This document shows, one piece after another, positions 1 through 5,243 of a stretch of 35,635 nt of DNA. Numbering within the stretch: the first letter of the stretch is position 1; every line of letters begins with the position of its first letter. Origin of the DNA: a virus. Made by a program: the position numbers and the translations under genes. The notes under the pieces were generated by a model that had not been told where the DNA came from, ran no database searches, and worked only from the letters and a program-made list of their open reading frames with translations. The DNA lies in IMG/VR virus record IMGVR_UViG_3300021197_000476, positions 1-35,635 of that record; one strand, 5' to 3'.

Positions 1-6
1 ACTCAT
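1..6 (-). other. First two codons of the junction-spanning RHH gene
   Basis: Read in reverse, these bases are ATG AGT (Met-Ser). They are in frame with the open reading frame that leaves the right edge of the window at 35635. Immediately upstream in reverse is AGAAGGG with a 7-base spacer, a good ribosome binding site. This is the strongest sign that the two window ends are contiguous in a circular molecule or circularly permuted genome. Confidence 0.8.
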
Positions 7-115
7 TTTATGACCCTTCTGTGATCGTTGCTGGAAGCAAAAAACGCTTCTGGCTTCTTTTTGGTACGCTTATGCCCCAAAACACCTACATGCCGTCAGC
101 GGGCAAATTTGGGCG

Positions 116-144
116 ATTAAAGGCATAGTGCTATTTTTCTGCAA
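116..144 (-). promoter_or_regulatory. Candidate leftward promoter
   Basis: On the reverse strand, TTGCAG (144-139) lies 17 bases from TTTAAT (121-116). The -10 matches TATAAT at 5 of 6 positions; the -35 is weak. The spacer contains ATAGTGCTAT (125-134), with ATAG/CTAT arms around a 2-base centre, a possible operator. It would drive the leftward operon, whose first gene encodes a ribbon-helix-helix protein. Confidence 0.4.
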
Positions 145-172
145 TTAATCTAATAATAATGCAATATTGCTA

Positions 173-201
173 TTGATATATGTTGATATCACGATTATAT
201 T
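173..201 (+). promoter_or_regulatory. Rightward sigma-70-like promoter P1
   Basis: TTGATA (173-178) and TATATT (196-201) are separated by exactly 17 bases. The spacer contains the perfect palindrome TGATATCA at 184-191. The same -35, -10, spacing and palindrome occur at 3733-3761, which makes chance unlikely. It would drive the operon beginning at 247. Confidence 0.75.
184..191. promoter_or_regulatory. Candidate operator palindrome in P1
   Basis: TGATATCA is a perfect 8-base palindrome between the -35 and -10 of P1. A bound protein would block RNA polymerase. It is repeated at 3745-3752 in P2. Candidate binders encoded here are the LexA-like winged-helix protein (3471-3683) and the ribbon-helix-helix protein (35450-35635 plus 1-6). 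Confidence 0.45.
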
Positions 202-246
202 TTAAGGGTAAGAGGGACAAATTAGGGAAATCAAGGAGATTACCAA

Positions 247-483
247 ATGACTAAAACATTCAAAGCATTTCATCACGGCGCAAAAATGACAGCTAAAAAA
301 GTTGGAAACCATTGGATGGTCGGCGGTGACTACGACACCAACAACGCTCTCATCATGTTGCCTTGTAAGGACAACTGGTCTGGCTGGGGTTGGTATCAGT
401 TGCGCGGTGCGGTCTTAAAGTTTCAAGACAACGCTGTCGAAGAAGAAATTGCAGTTAATGTTAACGAATGGGCGGCGGCCTAA
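247..483 (+). CDS. Small hypothetical protein, 78 aa
   Basis: I do not recognise this protein. It is the first gene of the rightward operon, with AAGGAG at 233-238, nine bases or fewer before ATG. The protein has a basic N-terminus (Lys-rich through residue 20), a central stretch rich in Trp and Gly (around residues 44-52) and an acidic patch followed by a short Ala tail. There is no signal peptide or membrane segment. The compact mixed composition suggests a small soluble beta-rich protein. Being the first gene after an early-type promoter, it may be a host-takeover or anti-defence factor, but nothing in the sequence shows that. Confidence 0.75.
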   Translation: MTKTFKAFHHGAKMTAKKVGNHWMVGGDYDTNNALIMLPCKDNWSGWGWYQLRGAVLKFQDNAVEEEIAVNVNEWAAA

Positions 484-509
484 CGGCCCCGCCCGAAAGG
501 GAGATTGAT

Positions 510-887
510 ATGTCAGGACTTTTACCAAATTGTGGCCCAACCGCAGTAGCACACGCGGTCAACGCCAGCGTCGATGAGATTATGGATTTGTGCCGCACGA
601 CTTTTAAGCTCGGCGCAAGGTGGCAGGGTCGCACTAACGTGCCGCAGATCGTAAAGCTCTGCCGGATGTATGACCGTCCAGCAAAGCTGACACGCACCAA
701 GGGTCGCACGCTTGCGTCTTGGGTCGAGTGGGAAACCAAGCAGGGCGTCTCATATATTGTTCGCACCGGCGGCCACATGCAGCACGTCAAGGACGGAATC
801 GTCTCTGACCAGCATATGTCAGTGCCGGTCGCTGACTTCCATTGGAAGACCAAGCGCGTCACTCACGTTATAGAATTGAAGGGGTAA
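510..887 (+). CDS. Papain-fold-like cysteine peptidase candidate, 125 aa
   Basis: The start at 510 is preferred over an in-frame ATG at 468. It has AAGGGAG at 497-503 with 6-base spacing and does not overlap the previous gene. Near the N-terminus is N7-C8-G9-P10-T11, the typical nucleophile-helix motif of C39/papain-like peptidases. A His follows at residue 89 in a Gly-Gly-His context, and an Asp at 95 or 100 lies in the next strand. The order Cys, His, Asp/Asn is that of the papain superfamily. There is no signal peptide, so it would act in the host cytoplasm. The lack of a recognisable substrate domain leaves the target open; a catalytically dead binding protein is possible. The family assignment rests on motifs only. 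Confidence 0.6.
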   Translation: MSGLLPNCGPTAVAHAVNASVDEIMDLCRTTFKLGARWQGRTNVPQIVKLCRMYDRPAKLTRTKGRTLASWVEWETKQGVSYIVRTGGHMQHVKDGIVSDQHMSVPVADFHWKTKRVTHVIELKG

Positions 888-890
888 AAA

Positions 891-1181
891 ATGAAACAAA
901 TCAGATCAGACAGGGTTAAACTTTGGTACGTCGTGAGCAATCCGTTCACGCGTCCAGTTGTAACTGGTCCAATTTTCGACAGGTACGATGCAATCGCGTT
1001 GGCTTGTAAGCGCACCGACCACAAGAGCCTCATCACGCACATATCGCGTGGTGAGTCTTGGGTCGGCGGTGAGGTTGTGTGTAGCGCGTATCGGCTACAC
1101 GTCAACGGCTGGACGGCGTTGGCACCCAAGACGCCCGACGAACGATTAAACAAACCATCAAAATATGGGAGAGTGACATGA
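891..1181 (+). CDS. Hypothetical protein, 96 aa
   Basis: I do not recognise this protein. GAAGGGG, overlapping the previous stop, serves as ribosome binding site for the ATG at 891. The protein is basic and soluble, with no membrane segment. The first 70 residues look like a small alpha/beta domain and the last 20 are polar and probably disordered. Its stop overlaps the next start as ATGA at 1178-1181, so the two are translationally coupled. Confidence 0.7.
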   Translation: MKQIRSDRVKLWYVVSNPFTRPVVTGPIFDRYDAIALACKRTDHKSLITHISRGESWVGGEVVCSAYRLHVNGWTALAPKTPDERLNKPSKYGRVT

Positions 1182-1396
1182 AAGTAACACGATTAAAGAA
1201 AGGCTATCGGCTGCACATGTCTGATGCGGAGTTTAGATTGCTTAGTGGTGAGATGCTGAGTGAAGCATTAGGATCGTCCACTTTTACCGATGAAGATTGG
1301 GGTCACTTACCATTAAACCAGCAACGCGTTTGTGCAGAAATCAATGACGGCACAAGAGATTGGTTTGCTATTGATGAAGATAGGAGATCGACATGA
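1178..1396 (+). CDS. Hypothetical protein, 72 aa
   Basis: I do not recognise this protein. It starts in an ATGA overlap with the upstream gene and ends in an ATGA overlap (1393-1396) with the downstream one. A basic N-terminus (residues 1-13) is followed by a likely helix pair (15-32) and an acidic C-terminal half with two Trp residues. No known DNA-binding motif is clear. Double coupling argues that it is a real translated gene. Confidence 0.65.
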   Translation: MKVTRLKKGYRLHMSDAEFRLLSGEMLSEALGSSTFTDEDWGHLPLNQQRVCAEINDGTRDWFAIDEDRRST

Positions 1397-1515
1397 TTAA
1401 AGACACAATTTGTATGCTGTTGCTAATGGCATTTGGCTTGGCGTTTTGCACAAACGCGGTGACTACTGAATATAACGTGTGGGCGCTGATGGCTCGGTTT
1501 GGGGGTGCAGGATGA
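1393..1515 (+). CDS. Tiny membrane or secreted protein, 40 aa
   Basis: The 40-codon frame starts in ATGA with the gene before it and stops in ATGA (1512-1515) with the endonuclease gene after it. GGAG at 1383-1386 gives a ribosome binding site. After Met-Ile-Lys-Asp there is a continuous hydrophobic stretch at residues 5-18, rich in Leu and Met and ending in Ala-Phe-Cys, then a short polar tail. This could be a single membrane anchor or a signal peptide; the Cys is not in a perfect lipobox. The function is unknown. Exact stop/start coupling on both sides is the main support. Confidence 0.55.
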   Translation: MIKDTICMLLLMAFGLAFCTNAVTTEYNVWALMARFGGAG

Positions 1516-2516
1516 TTGTTTATCTTGCGACCAATACGGTCAACGGCATGCAGTATGTTGGGCTTACTCGTAGAAAGACTTTGGAGCCGCGTGTCACGGA
1601 GCATTTTGCTAAAGCTAAAAACTCTAAAAAAGGAAGCGCCAAAACAATAGCTCACGCTATTAGGACTTATGGTCAAAATGCCTTCAGGTTCAAAGTTCTG
1701 GATAAGACCGAAAACTTAAAAACATTGAGCCGCGCCGAAAGGTATTGGATACAAAAGTTAAACACCAAATATCCAAATGGATACAATGTTAAATCAGGCG
1801 GTTGCCCAACTTTTAAATTAGCTGCCGGTGATTTGTATGAAATTAACGGCAAAAAATATTATGGGTGCGGCGATTTGGCAGAGCATTTCCCTGTTAGCGT
1901 TCACAATATCAGATACAGGATTTTGAGGGCTGGCTGGACGCCAAGGCAAGCAGTTGAGATTGACGCGCCCCCTGCAAATATAAAAAAGTACAATGGAAAA
2001 CATCACGCCACACTTTCTGTTGGAAAACCCATATCAGTAATGGGTAAAAAATTTACTTCAATAAAAGAGGCTTGTGAGCATTACGGTATATCGGACAAGT
2101 TATATCATTCTCGAAAAAGGCAGGGCTGGTCGTCCAAAGAAATATTCGGGGTTGAAACAAGAAACCGCCCCACATGCCGTGGAACCAAAATTATTGTTGG
2201 CGATTTGCTTTTCGCCAGCGTATCAAAAGCAGCAAAGCATTTTGGTCTTAAAGGTGGTTGCATAAAACAGAGATTGTCTAACGGTTGGACAATCGCTGAA
2301 GCGTTTGAGCTTGAGCCAAGACAATCTTTTTCTAATTCAATAAAGATAAAAAGGTTTAACTCAATATCAGAAGCGGGCAGAAGAACCGGCATAAATTCAA
2401 GCACAATATCTTGGCGTATTAGAAATGGTTGGACGCCGGAACAAGCCGTCGGCTTTGAGCCAGTACACGGAAACAACCAAAACCTGCGTAAATCTAACAA
2501 ATGGGAGACAGTATAA
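1512..2516 (+). CDS. GIY-YIG homing-type endonuclease with four HTH repeats
   Basis: The 334-residue protein has a GIY-YIG nuclease domain at residues 1-95. Visible landmarks are Val3-Tyr4, Tyr15-Val-Gly, Arg27, catalytic Glu76 and Asn92. It is followed by four related helix-turn-helix modules of about 43 residues at roughly 108-150, 172-215, 226-268 and 277-317. Each has a beta-strand start, a central helix pair and an ending like Gly-Trp-Thr/Ser-x-x-x-Ala. These match the NUMOD/IENR-type DNA-binding repeats of free-standing phage homing endonucleases. The start is 1512 (ATGA overlap) rather than an in-frame ATG at 1479. Two 60-base samples inside the gene are about 34% GC, while the first part of the next gene is about 55%, suggesting recent transfer. 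The stop overlaps the next start as TAATG. Its likely role is to cut related phage DNA and spread itself. Confidence 0.9.
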   Translation: MIVYLATNTVNGMQYVGLTRRKTLEPRVTEHFAKAKNSKKGSAKTIAHAIRTYGQNAFRFKVLDKTENLKTLSRAERYWIQKLNTKYPNGYNVKSGGCPTFKLAAGDLYEINGKKYYGCGDLAEHFPVSVHNIRYRILRAGWTPRQAVEIDAPPANIKKYNGKHHATLSVGKPISVMGKKFTSIKEACEHYGISDKLYHSRKRQGWSSKEIFGVETRNRPTCRGTKIIVGDLLFASVSKAAKHFGLKGGCIKQRLSNGWTIAEAFELEPRQSFSNSIKIKRFNSISEAGRRTGINSSTISWRIRNGWTPEQAVGFEPVHGNNQNLRKSNKWETV

Positions 2517-3478
2517 TGGTAGGAAAGAAAACCCCCGACGACATCGTCACCGCATCACGCATACCGTTGCTGATGAACGCGTCGCCATACGGCACGCCAA
2601 ACGACTTGCTGGCTGAGGCACTAGCCTCAATCGAAGGCAAGCCAAACCCCAATCCATTTAACGGCAACGAAGCCTGCGACTGGGGTGACGCCTTAGAGGG
2701 CGTCATCCTCACTACTTCCGCTGAACGGCTCAACCTGACTGACCTGAAGCTGGAACACGACGCCATCTTCCACGACACGCTACCGTTTGCCGTGTCGCTT
2801 GACGGCACCGCTGACGGCGGTCTGGGGCATGAAGTCACGACCGATCCGTCGAAGGGCATCTACTGCGTTGACGGCCCTGTCTGGGTTGACGGCGTGGGCG
2901 TCTTGGAGAGCAAGCTCACCAGCGCCAAGCCAGAAGACCGGCCAGCGCCTCACAGGGGGCCGCTACAACTCCAAGGGCAATTGATGGCCACCAAGTTAAC
3001 GTGGGGCGCCGTGTGCGTCTTGTACGGCGGTATAGAGCTACGCATCTTCTTGTATCAGGCAAACGCTGCGGTGCAGTCGCGCATCACGGACGAAATCGAG
3101 GAGTTTGAGCGACGCAAGTTTGACGTTGACTGGTATCCGATCCAGTCCAGCGCTGACGGCAATACCGCCTACCCGCGTGTGGACAACGGTGCGCCGCCAA
3201 TCACGTTAGAGGGCGAAGACAACGACTGGCTGGCTCAGTTGGTCAATGCCAAGGACGCCAAGAGGGCTGCTGAGGGCGATATCGACGAGGCTGAGGCTAT
3301 GCTGAAAGAACGTCTTGGCAGTCACGATGAGGCGACAGGGGTGGTCGGCAATCGTTCTTACTATGTGAAGTGGCCAATGCGTAACTTTAAGGCGCAACCG
3401 GCCAAGACGACACCGGCCAAGCCCGCACGGATTGCGCGCCAAGGCACGCTAACGATAAAGGAGTCAAAGGATGATTGA
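2516..3478 (+). CDS. YqaJ-type viral recombinase exonuclease
   Basis: This 320-residue protein carries the lambda-exonuclease/YqaJ nuclease core. Asp55-Trp-Gly-Asp and Glu61 (the helix that contacts the DNA end) come first, then Asp96 in a Ser-Leu-Asp-Gly motif. The Glu131-Ser-Lys133 catalytic pair and a Gln-rich helix at 151-155 follow. The family degrades one strand from double-stranded ends for single-strand-annealing recombination. I chose the start at 2516 because GGGAG at 2503-2507 precedes it and it forms TAATG with the endonuclease stop; the in-frame ATG at 2501 has no binding site. No RecT or Beta-type annealing protein is recognisable next to it. The OB-fold candidate at 3786 may take that role. 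The C-terminal 30 residues are Lys/Ala/Pro-rich and likely disordered. Confidence 0.88.
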   Translation: MVGKKTPDDIVTASRIPLLMNASPYGTPNDLLAEALASIEGKPNPNPFNGNEACDWGDALEGVILTTSAERLNLTDLKLEHDAIFHDTLPFAVSLDGTADGGLGHEVTTDPSKGIYCVDGPVWVDGVGVLESKLTSAKPEDRPAPHRGPLQLQGQLMATKLTWGAVCVLYGGIELRIFLYQANAAVQSRITDEIEEFERRKFDVDWYPIQSSADGNTAYPRVDNGAPPITLEGEDNDWLAQLVNAKDAKRAAEGDIDEAEAMLKERLGSHDEATGVVGNRSYYVKWPMRNFKAQPAKTTPAKPARIARQGTLTIKESKDD

Positions 3479-3683
3479 CGTGCCGCTGACAAAGGCTCAG
3501 GCGGAGATGCGTATCGTCATCGACCGCTTGACCCGCCGGTACGGTTACACGCCGACAATTAATGAGCTGTCGCAGAAAACCGGCAAGAGCTTCAGCCAAG
3601 TTCACCGGCTGATGACCGGCCTAGTCGAGCGTGGCGCGGCTGAGAAGGTAGCTGGTCGAGCCAGAGCGTTTAGGCTTTTATAA
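3471..3683 (+). CDS. LexA-like winged-helix DNA-binding protein, 70 aa
   Basis: The whole protein matches the N-terminal DNA-binding domain of LexA. It has Leu-Thr-x-x-Gln at residues 6-10, a Gly-Tyr-x-Pro-Thr turn at 25-29, and Glu-Leu within the recognition HTH at 32-48. A Gly-x-x-x-x-x-x-x-Arg-Ala-x wing follows at 55-68. The S24 autoprotease and dimerisation half of LexA is absent, so it is not an SOS-cleavable repressor. AAGGAG at 3458-3463 places the start at 3471, overlapping the exonuclease gene by 8 bases. As last gene of the operon before a terminator, it may bind the paired palindromes in P1 and P2; that link is inferred. Confidence 0.8.
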   Translation: MIDVPLTKAQAEMRIVIDRLTRRYGYTPTINELSQKTGKSFSQVHRLMTGLVERGAAEKVAGRARAFRLL

Positions 3684-3692
3684 CGAATATCG

Positions 3693-3720
3693 GCCTCGCC
3701 CTTGGGCGGGGTCTTTTTTT
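3693..3720 (+). terminator. Rho-independent terminator of rightward operon 1
   Basis: A GC-rich stem, CCTCGCC paired with GGCGGGG (one T-G pair), closes on the tetraloop CTTG. It is followed by TCTTTTTTT. It sits 10 bases after the LexA-like gene and just before promoter P2. Confidence 0.9.
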
Positions 3721-3732
3721 GCTCGACAGGGG

Positions 3733-3761
3733 TTGATATTAAAGTGATATCATCTTATATT
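3733..3761 (+). promoter_or_regulatory. Rightward sigma-70-like promoter P2
   Basis: TTGATA (3733-3738) and TATATT (3756-3761) are 17 bases apart, identical in both hexamers and spacing to P1 at 173-201. The palindrome TGATATCA lies in the spacer at 3745-3752. It is one base further downstream relative to the -35 than in P1. It drives the gene at 3786. Confidence 0.8.
3745..3752. promoter_or_regulatory. Candidate operator palindrome in P2
   Basis: This is a second perfect TGATATCA palindrome inside a promoter spacer, matching 184-191. Two identical palindromes in the only two strong rightward promoters imply a shared regulator. Confidence 0.45.
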
Positions 3762-3785
3762 CAGAGCGTAACAAGGGAGATTGAT

Positions 3786-4361
3786 ATGACTTTCATTATG
3801 AACCAGACAGCTTGGGAAGCCGGACGCGAGGCAAGCATCAAGGCCAACGCGTCTATCGGGCGCAATAAGCGTTGGATCGCTGAGGACGAGACACGCAAAG
3901 AAATCGAGCGTTTTGTGATTGGCGGCGGCAGCGATTTTATTGCCGCTATGCGCGACGCGCTGCATGAGTGGGGCAGGCTGACAGATAACCAAGAGGCTGC
4001 TGTTCGCAAGGTTATGGCACGCGAAGAAAAGCGCGAAGCCGAGCGCACCGCTGAGTGGGAAGCCGCAGCAGATTGCCCAGAGGGCCGCGTCGAGGTGACT
4101 GGCGTTATTATCTCGACTGACATTCGCGACACTTCTTTTGGTATGCAGTGGAAGATGCTGGTGCGTGACGATAGCGGCTTTAAAGTTTGGGGTTCTATCC
4201 CATCAAAGTTGCATGAGCCAGCCGAGGAAGACGGCCAGTTTGTTACCGGCCAAGAGCTGAAGGGCAAGCGCGTCTCATTTACTGCGGCGATCACACCAAG
4301 CGAAGACGATCAGAAGTTTGGGTTTTTAAAGCGCCCAACAAAAGCAAAGCTGGAGAGGTAA
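3786..4361 (+). CDS. Predicted OB-fold nucleic-acid-binding protein, 191 aa
   Basis: The start at 3786 has AAGGGAG at 3773-3779; the 16 bases AAGGGAGATTGATATG are identical to those at the start of the papain-like gene. Residues 1-95 are helical and charged. Residues 99-188 look like a five-strand beta barrel: a Val-Thr-Gly-Val strand, a Phe-Gly-Met-Gln-Trp-Lys strand, a Val-Trp-Gly strand, then Val-Ser-Phe-Thr-Ala and a final Phe-Gly-Phe-Leu-Lys-Arg-Pro. This pattern recurs in unannotated phage proteins and suggests an OB fold. Having its own promoter and lying next to the YqaJ exonuclease operon fits a ssDNA-binding or annealing partner. That role is an inference; I cannot verify the fold. 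Confidence 0.6.
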   Translation: MTFIMNQTAWEAGREASIKANASIGRNKRWIAEDETRKEIERFVIGGGSDFIAAMRDALHEWGRLTDNQEAAVRKVMAREEKREAERTAEWEAAADCPEGRVEVTGVIISTDIRDTSFGMQWKMLVRDDSGFKVWGSIPSKLHEPAEEDGQFVTGQELKGKRVSFTAAITPSEDDQKFGFLKRPTKAKLER

Positions 4362-4535
4362 GTGCAAACAGAACACCTAAAACCCGACGACCTAGTCAGC
4401 GTGACTGGCCCCAAGGGCAGGCTGGTGACAGCCCTAGTCAGGCGGGTCGAGCGCATCGACGATGAAAGCTACAACGTAGTTTTTGAAGATATGCAGACCG
4501 CCGACAGGTTTGACTATCAATATCTATACAAGTGA
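4362..4535 (+). CDS. Small hypothetical protein, 57 aa, GTG start
   Basis: The frame begins with GTG directly after the previous stop, with GGAG at 4352-4355 giving 6-base spacing. It ends 5 bases before a strong terminator. The predicted protein is compact, with alternating hydrophobic strands (Leu-Val-Ser-Val, Val-Thr-Ala-Leu-Val, Tyr-Asn-Val-Val-Phe) and a Tyr-rich C-terminus. It resembles a small SH3- or KOW-like beta barrel. I do not recognise a family. Confidence 0.65.
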   Translation: MQTEHLKPDDLVSVTGPKGRLVTALVRRVERIDDESYNVVFEDMQTADRFDYQYLYK

Positions 4536-4539
4536 GATG

Positions 4540-4565
4540 AGGGGGCGTTTGCCCCCTTATTTTTT
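4540..4565 (+). terminator. Rho-independent terminator of rightward operon 2
   Basis: The stem AGGGGGC (4540-4546) pairs perfectly with GCCCCCT (4551-4557) around a GTTT loop and is followed by TATTTTTT. It is oriented for rightward transcription. Its T-run is the complement of the last Lys-Lys-stop codons of the leftward holin gene, so terminator and convergent gene end overlap. Confidence 0.9.
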
Positions 4566-4922
4566 GGGTCGTTGCTGGATGCTTTCGACGACACCGCCGC
4601 CAAAGTAAAATCCTAAAATAATCAGCATCGCATAATTTATCGTGAATTGATCCATCACCTTGGTCACCGCGTTTGGGTCGCCTCGGCCAGTGATCGTCAT
4701 GCCAAGCACCAACACATAACTGCCCAGAAACGTAGCCCCAAACATCAGCGCCAAAAACCGTTGGGCAATTTTGAATGGGGCGTAAGCAGTCATAAGGTCT
4801 ATGCGGGCCTTGCTGCGGGCCGCAATGGCTTCCTCATCAGAGGTGTGCATATCATCAATCAGTTTCATGCCCTGACTGATAACGTCACCTGATCCTAATA
4901 TTTTTCCTAATACAGCTAACAT
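4557..4922 (-). CDS. Holin, GTA-type (3TM-like family)
   Basis: This 121-residue membrane protein has an amphipathic, charged N-terminal half. Two clear membrane segments follow at about 54-75 and 95-112, and the tail is basic (Gln-Gln-Arg-Pro-Lys-Lys). It resembles the alphaproteobacterial gene-transfer-agent release holin family (GTA_holin_3TM). The start is ATG at 4922, in a TGATG overlap with the gene before; a GTG one codon earlier is possible. It is the last leftward gene. Holins permeabilise the inner membrane to release the endolysin encoded at 5236-5685. A second holin candidate lies at 6767-6943. Confidence 0.75.
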   Translation of the reverse strand: MLAVLGKILGSGDVISQGMKLIDDMHTSDEEAIAARSKARIDLMTAYAPFKIAQRFLALMFGATFLGSYVLVLGMTITGRGDPNAVTKVMDQFTINYAMLIILGFYFGGGVVESIQQRPKK

Positions 4923-5134
4923 CACTCAACTCCTAACATTCTGGATAGACCAAAAACTTCCATCAACATAAATGTAAAAAACAAAAGCAGCACACCCCCG
5001 GCAATAAGTTTGCCGCTAAAATTTGTCGAGCCTATTTTGATGGCCACAAATTCGTTGCCTAAAATCCTCAGCACAAGTTCAAAACTATTTTCGCCAACCT
5101 TGGCCTCGACCGGCTTTTTGTTTTCTTCACCCAT
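4922..5134 (-). CDS. Single-span membrane protein in lysis cassette, 70 aa
   Basis: The 70-residue protein has a charged N-terminal cytoplasmic-type half (residues 1-40), one strong membrane segment at 42-62 rich in Leu and Phe, and a short tail. The start overlaps the DUF1289 gene stop by 8 bases (ATGGGTGA). Position between the endolysin and the holin suggests a lysis accessory, for example a holin partner or antiholin. No spanin features are seen. Confidence 0.7.
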   Translation of the reverse strand: MGEENKKPVEAKVGENSFELVLRILGNEFVAIKIGSTNFSGKLIAGGVLLLFFTFMLMEVFGLSRMLGVE

Positions 5135-5243
5135 CTGCTTTTTTCCCGCGACTGATTATCTCATCAATGGTTCTGCCGCAACCAATGCACCTGACACGAT
5201 CCTCATCCAGAACGCACACACCAACGCAGGGGCTTTTACTCAT
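5127..5243 (-). CDS. DUF1289 mini-protein, 38 aa, four cysteines
   Basis: This 38-codon frame starts in an 8-base overlap with the endolysin stop (ATGAGTAA) and ends in an 8-base overlap with the next gene (ATGGGTGA). It encodes Ser-Pro-Cys6-Val-Gly-Val-Cys10, then Cys19-Ile-Gly-Cys22-Gly-Arg-Thr-Ile-Asp-Glu-Ile. This matches the DUF1289 signature common in proteobacteria, a predicted small metal-binding finger. Cellular DUF1289 proteins have unknown function. Its presence inside a lysis cassette is unusual. The double overlap and full motif make it convincing despite its size. Confidence 0.8.
   Translation of the reverse strand: MSKSPCVGVCVLDEDRVRCIGCGRTIDEIISRGKKADG

Larger units (their letters stand above)
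7..246. promoter_or_regulatory. Divergent control region
   Basis: This 240-base AT-rich gap separates the leftward operon (starting at base 6) from the rightward operon (starting at 247). It holds one candidate promoter in each direction. It also holds a short inverted repeat, GAAGC/GCTTC at 34-38 and 46-50 with an A-rich loop, which lies in the leader of the leftward transcript. I see no open reading frame in it. Divergent promoters next to a ribbon-helix-helix gene on one side and a LexA-like gene in the other operon suggest that the early decision is controlled here. That role is inferred from layout only. Confidence 0.7.

Noticed and set aside
183-201. Alternative P1 -35 TTGATA at 183-188
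   Set aside because: It would leave only 7 bases to the -10; the copy at 173-178 gives 17.
461-862. 133-codon leftward frame opposite the papain-like gene
   Set aside because: It mirrors a well-supported rightward gene with its own ribosome site, and its product has no recognisable features.
3761-4294. 177-codon leftward frame opposite the OB-fold gene
   Set aside because: It lies across promoter P2 and a clear rightward gene; composition is Ser/Ala/Arg antisense noise.
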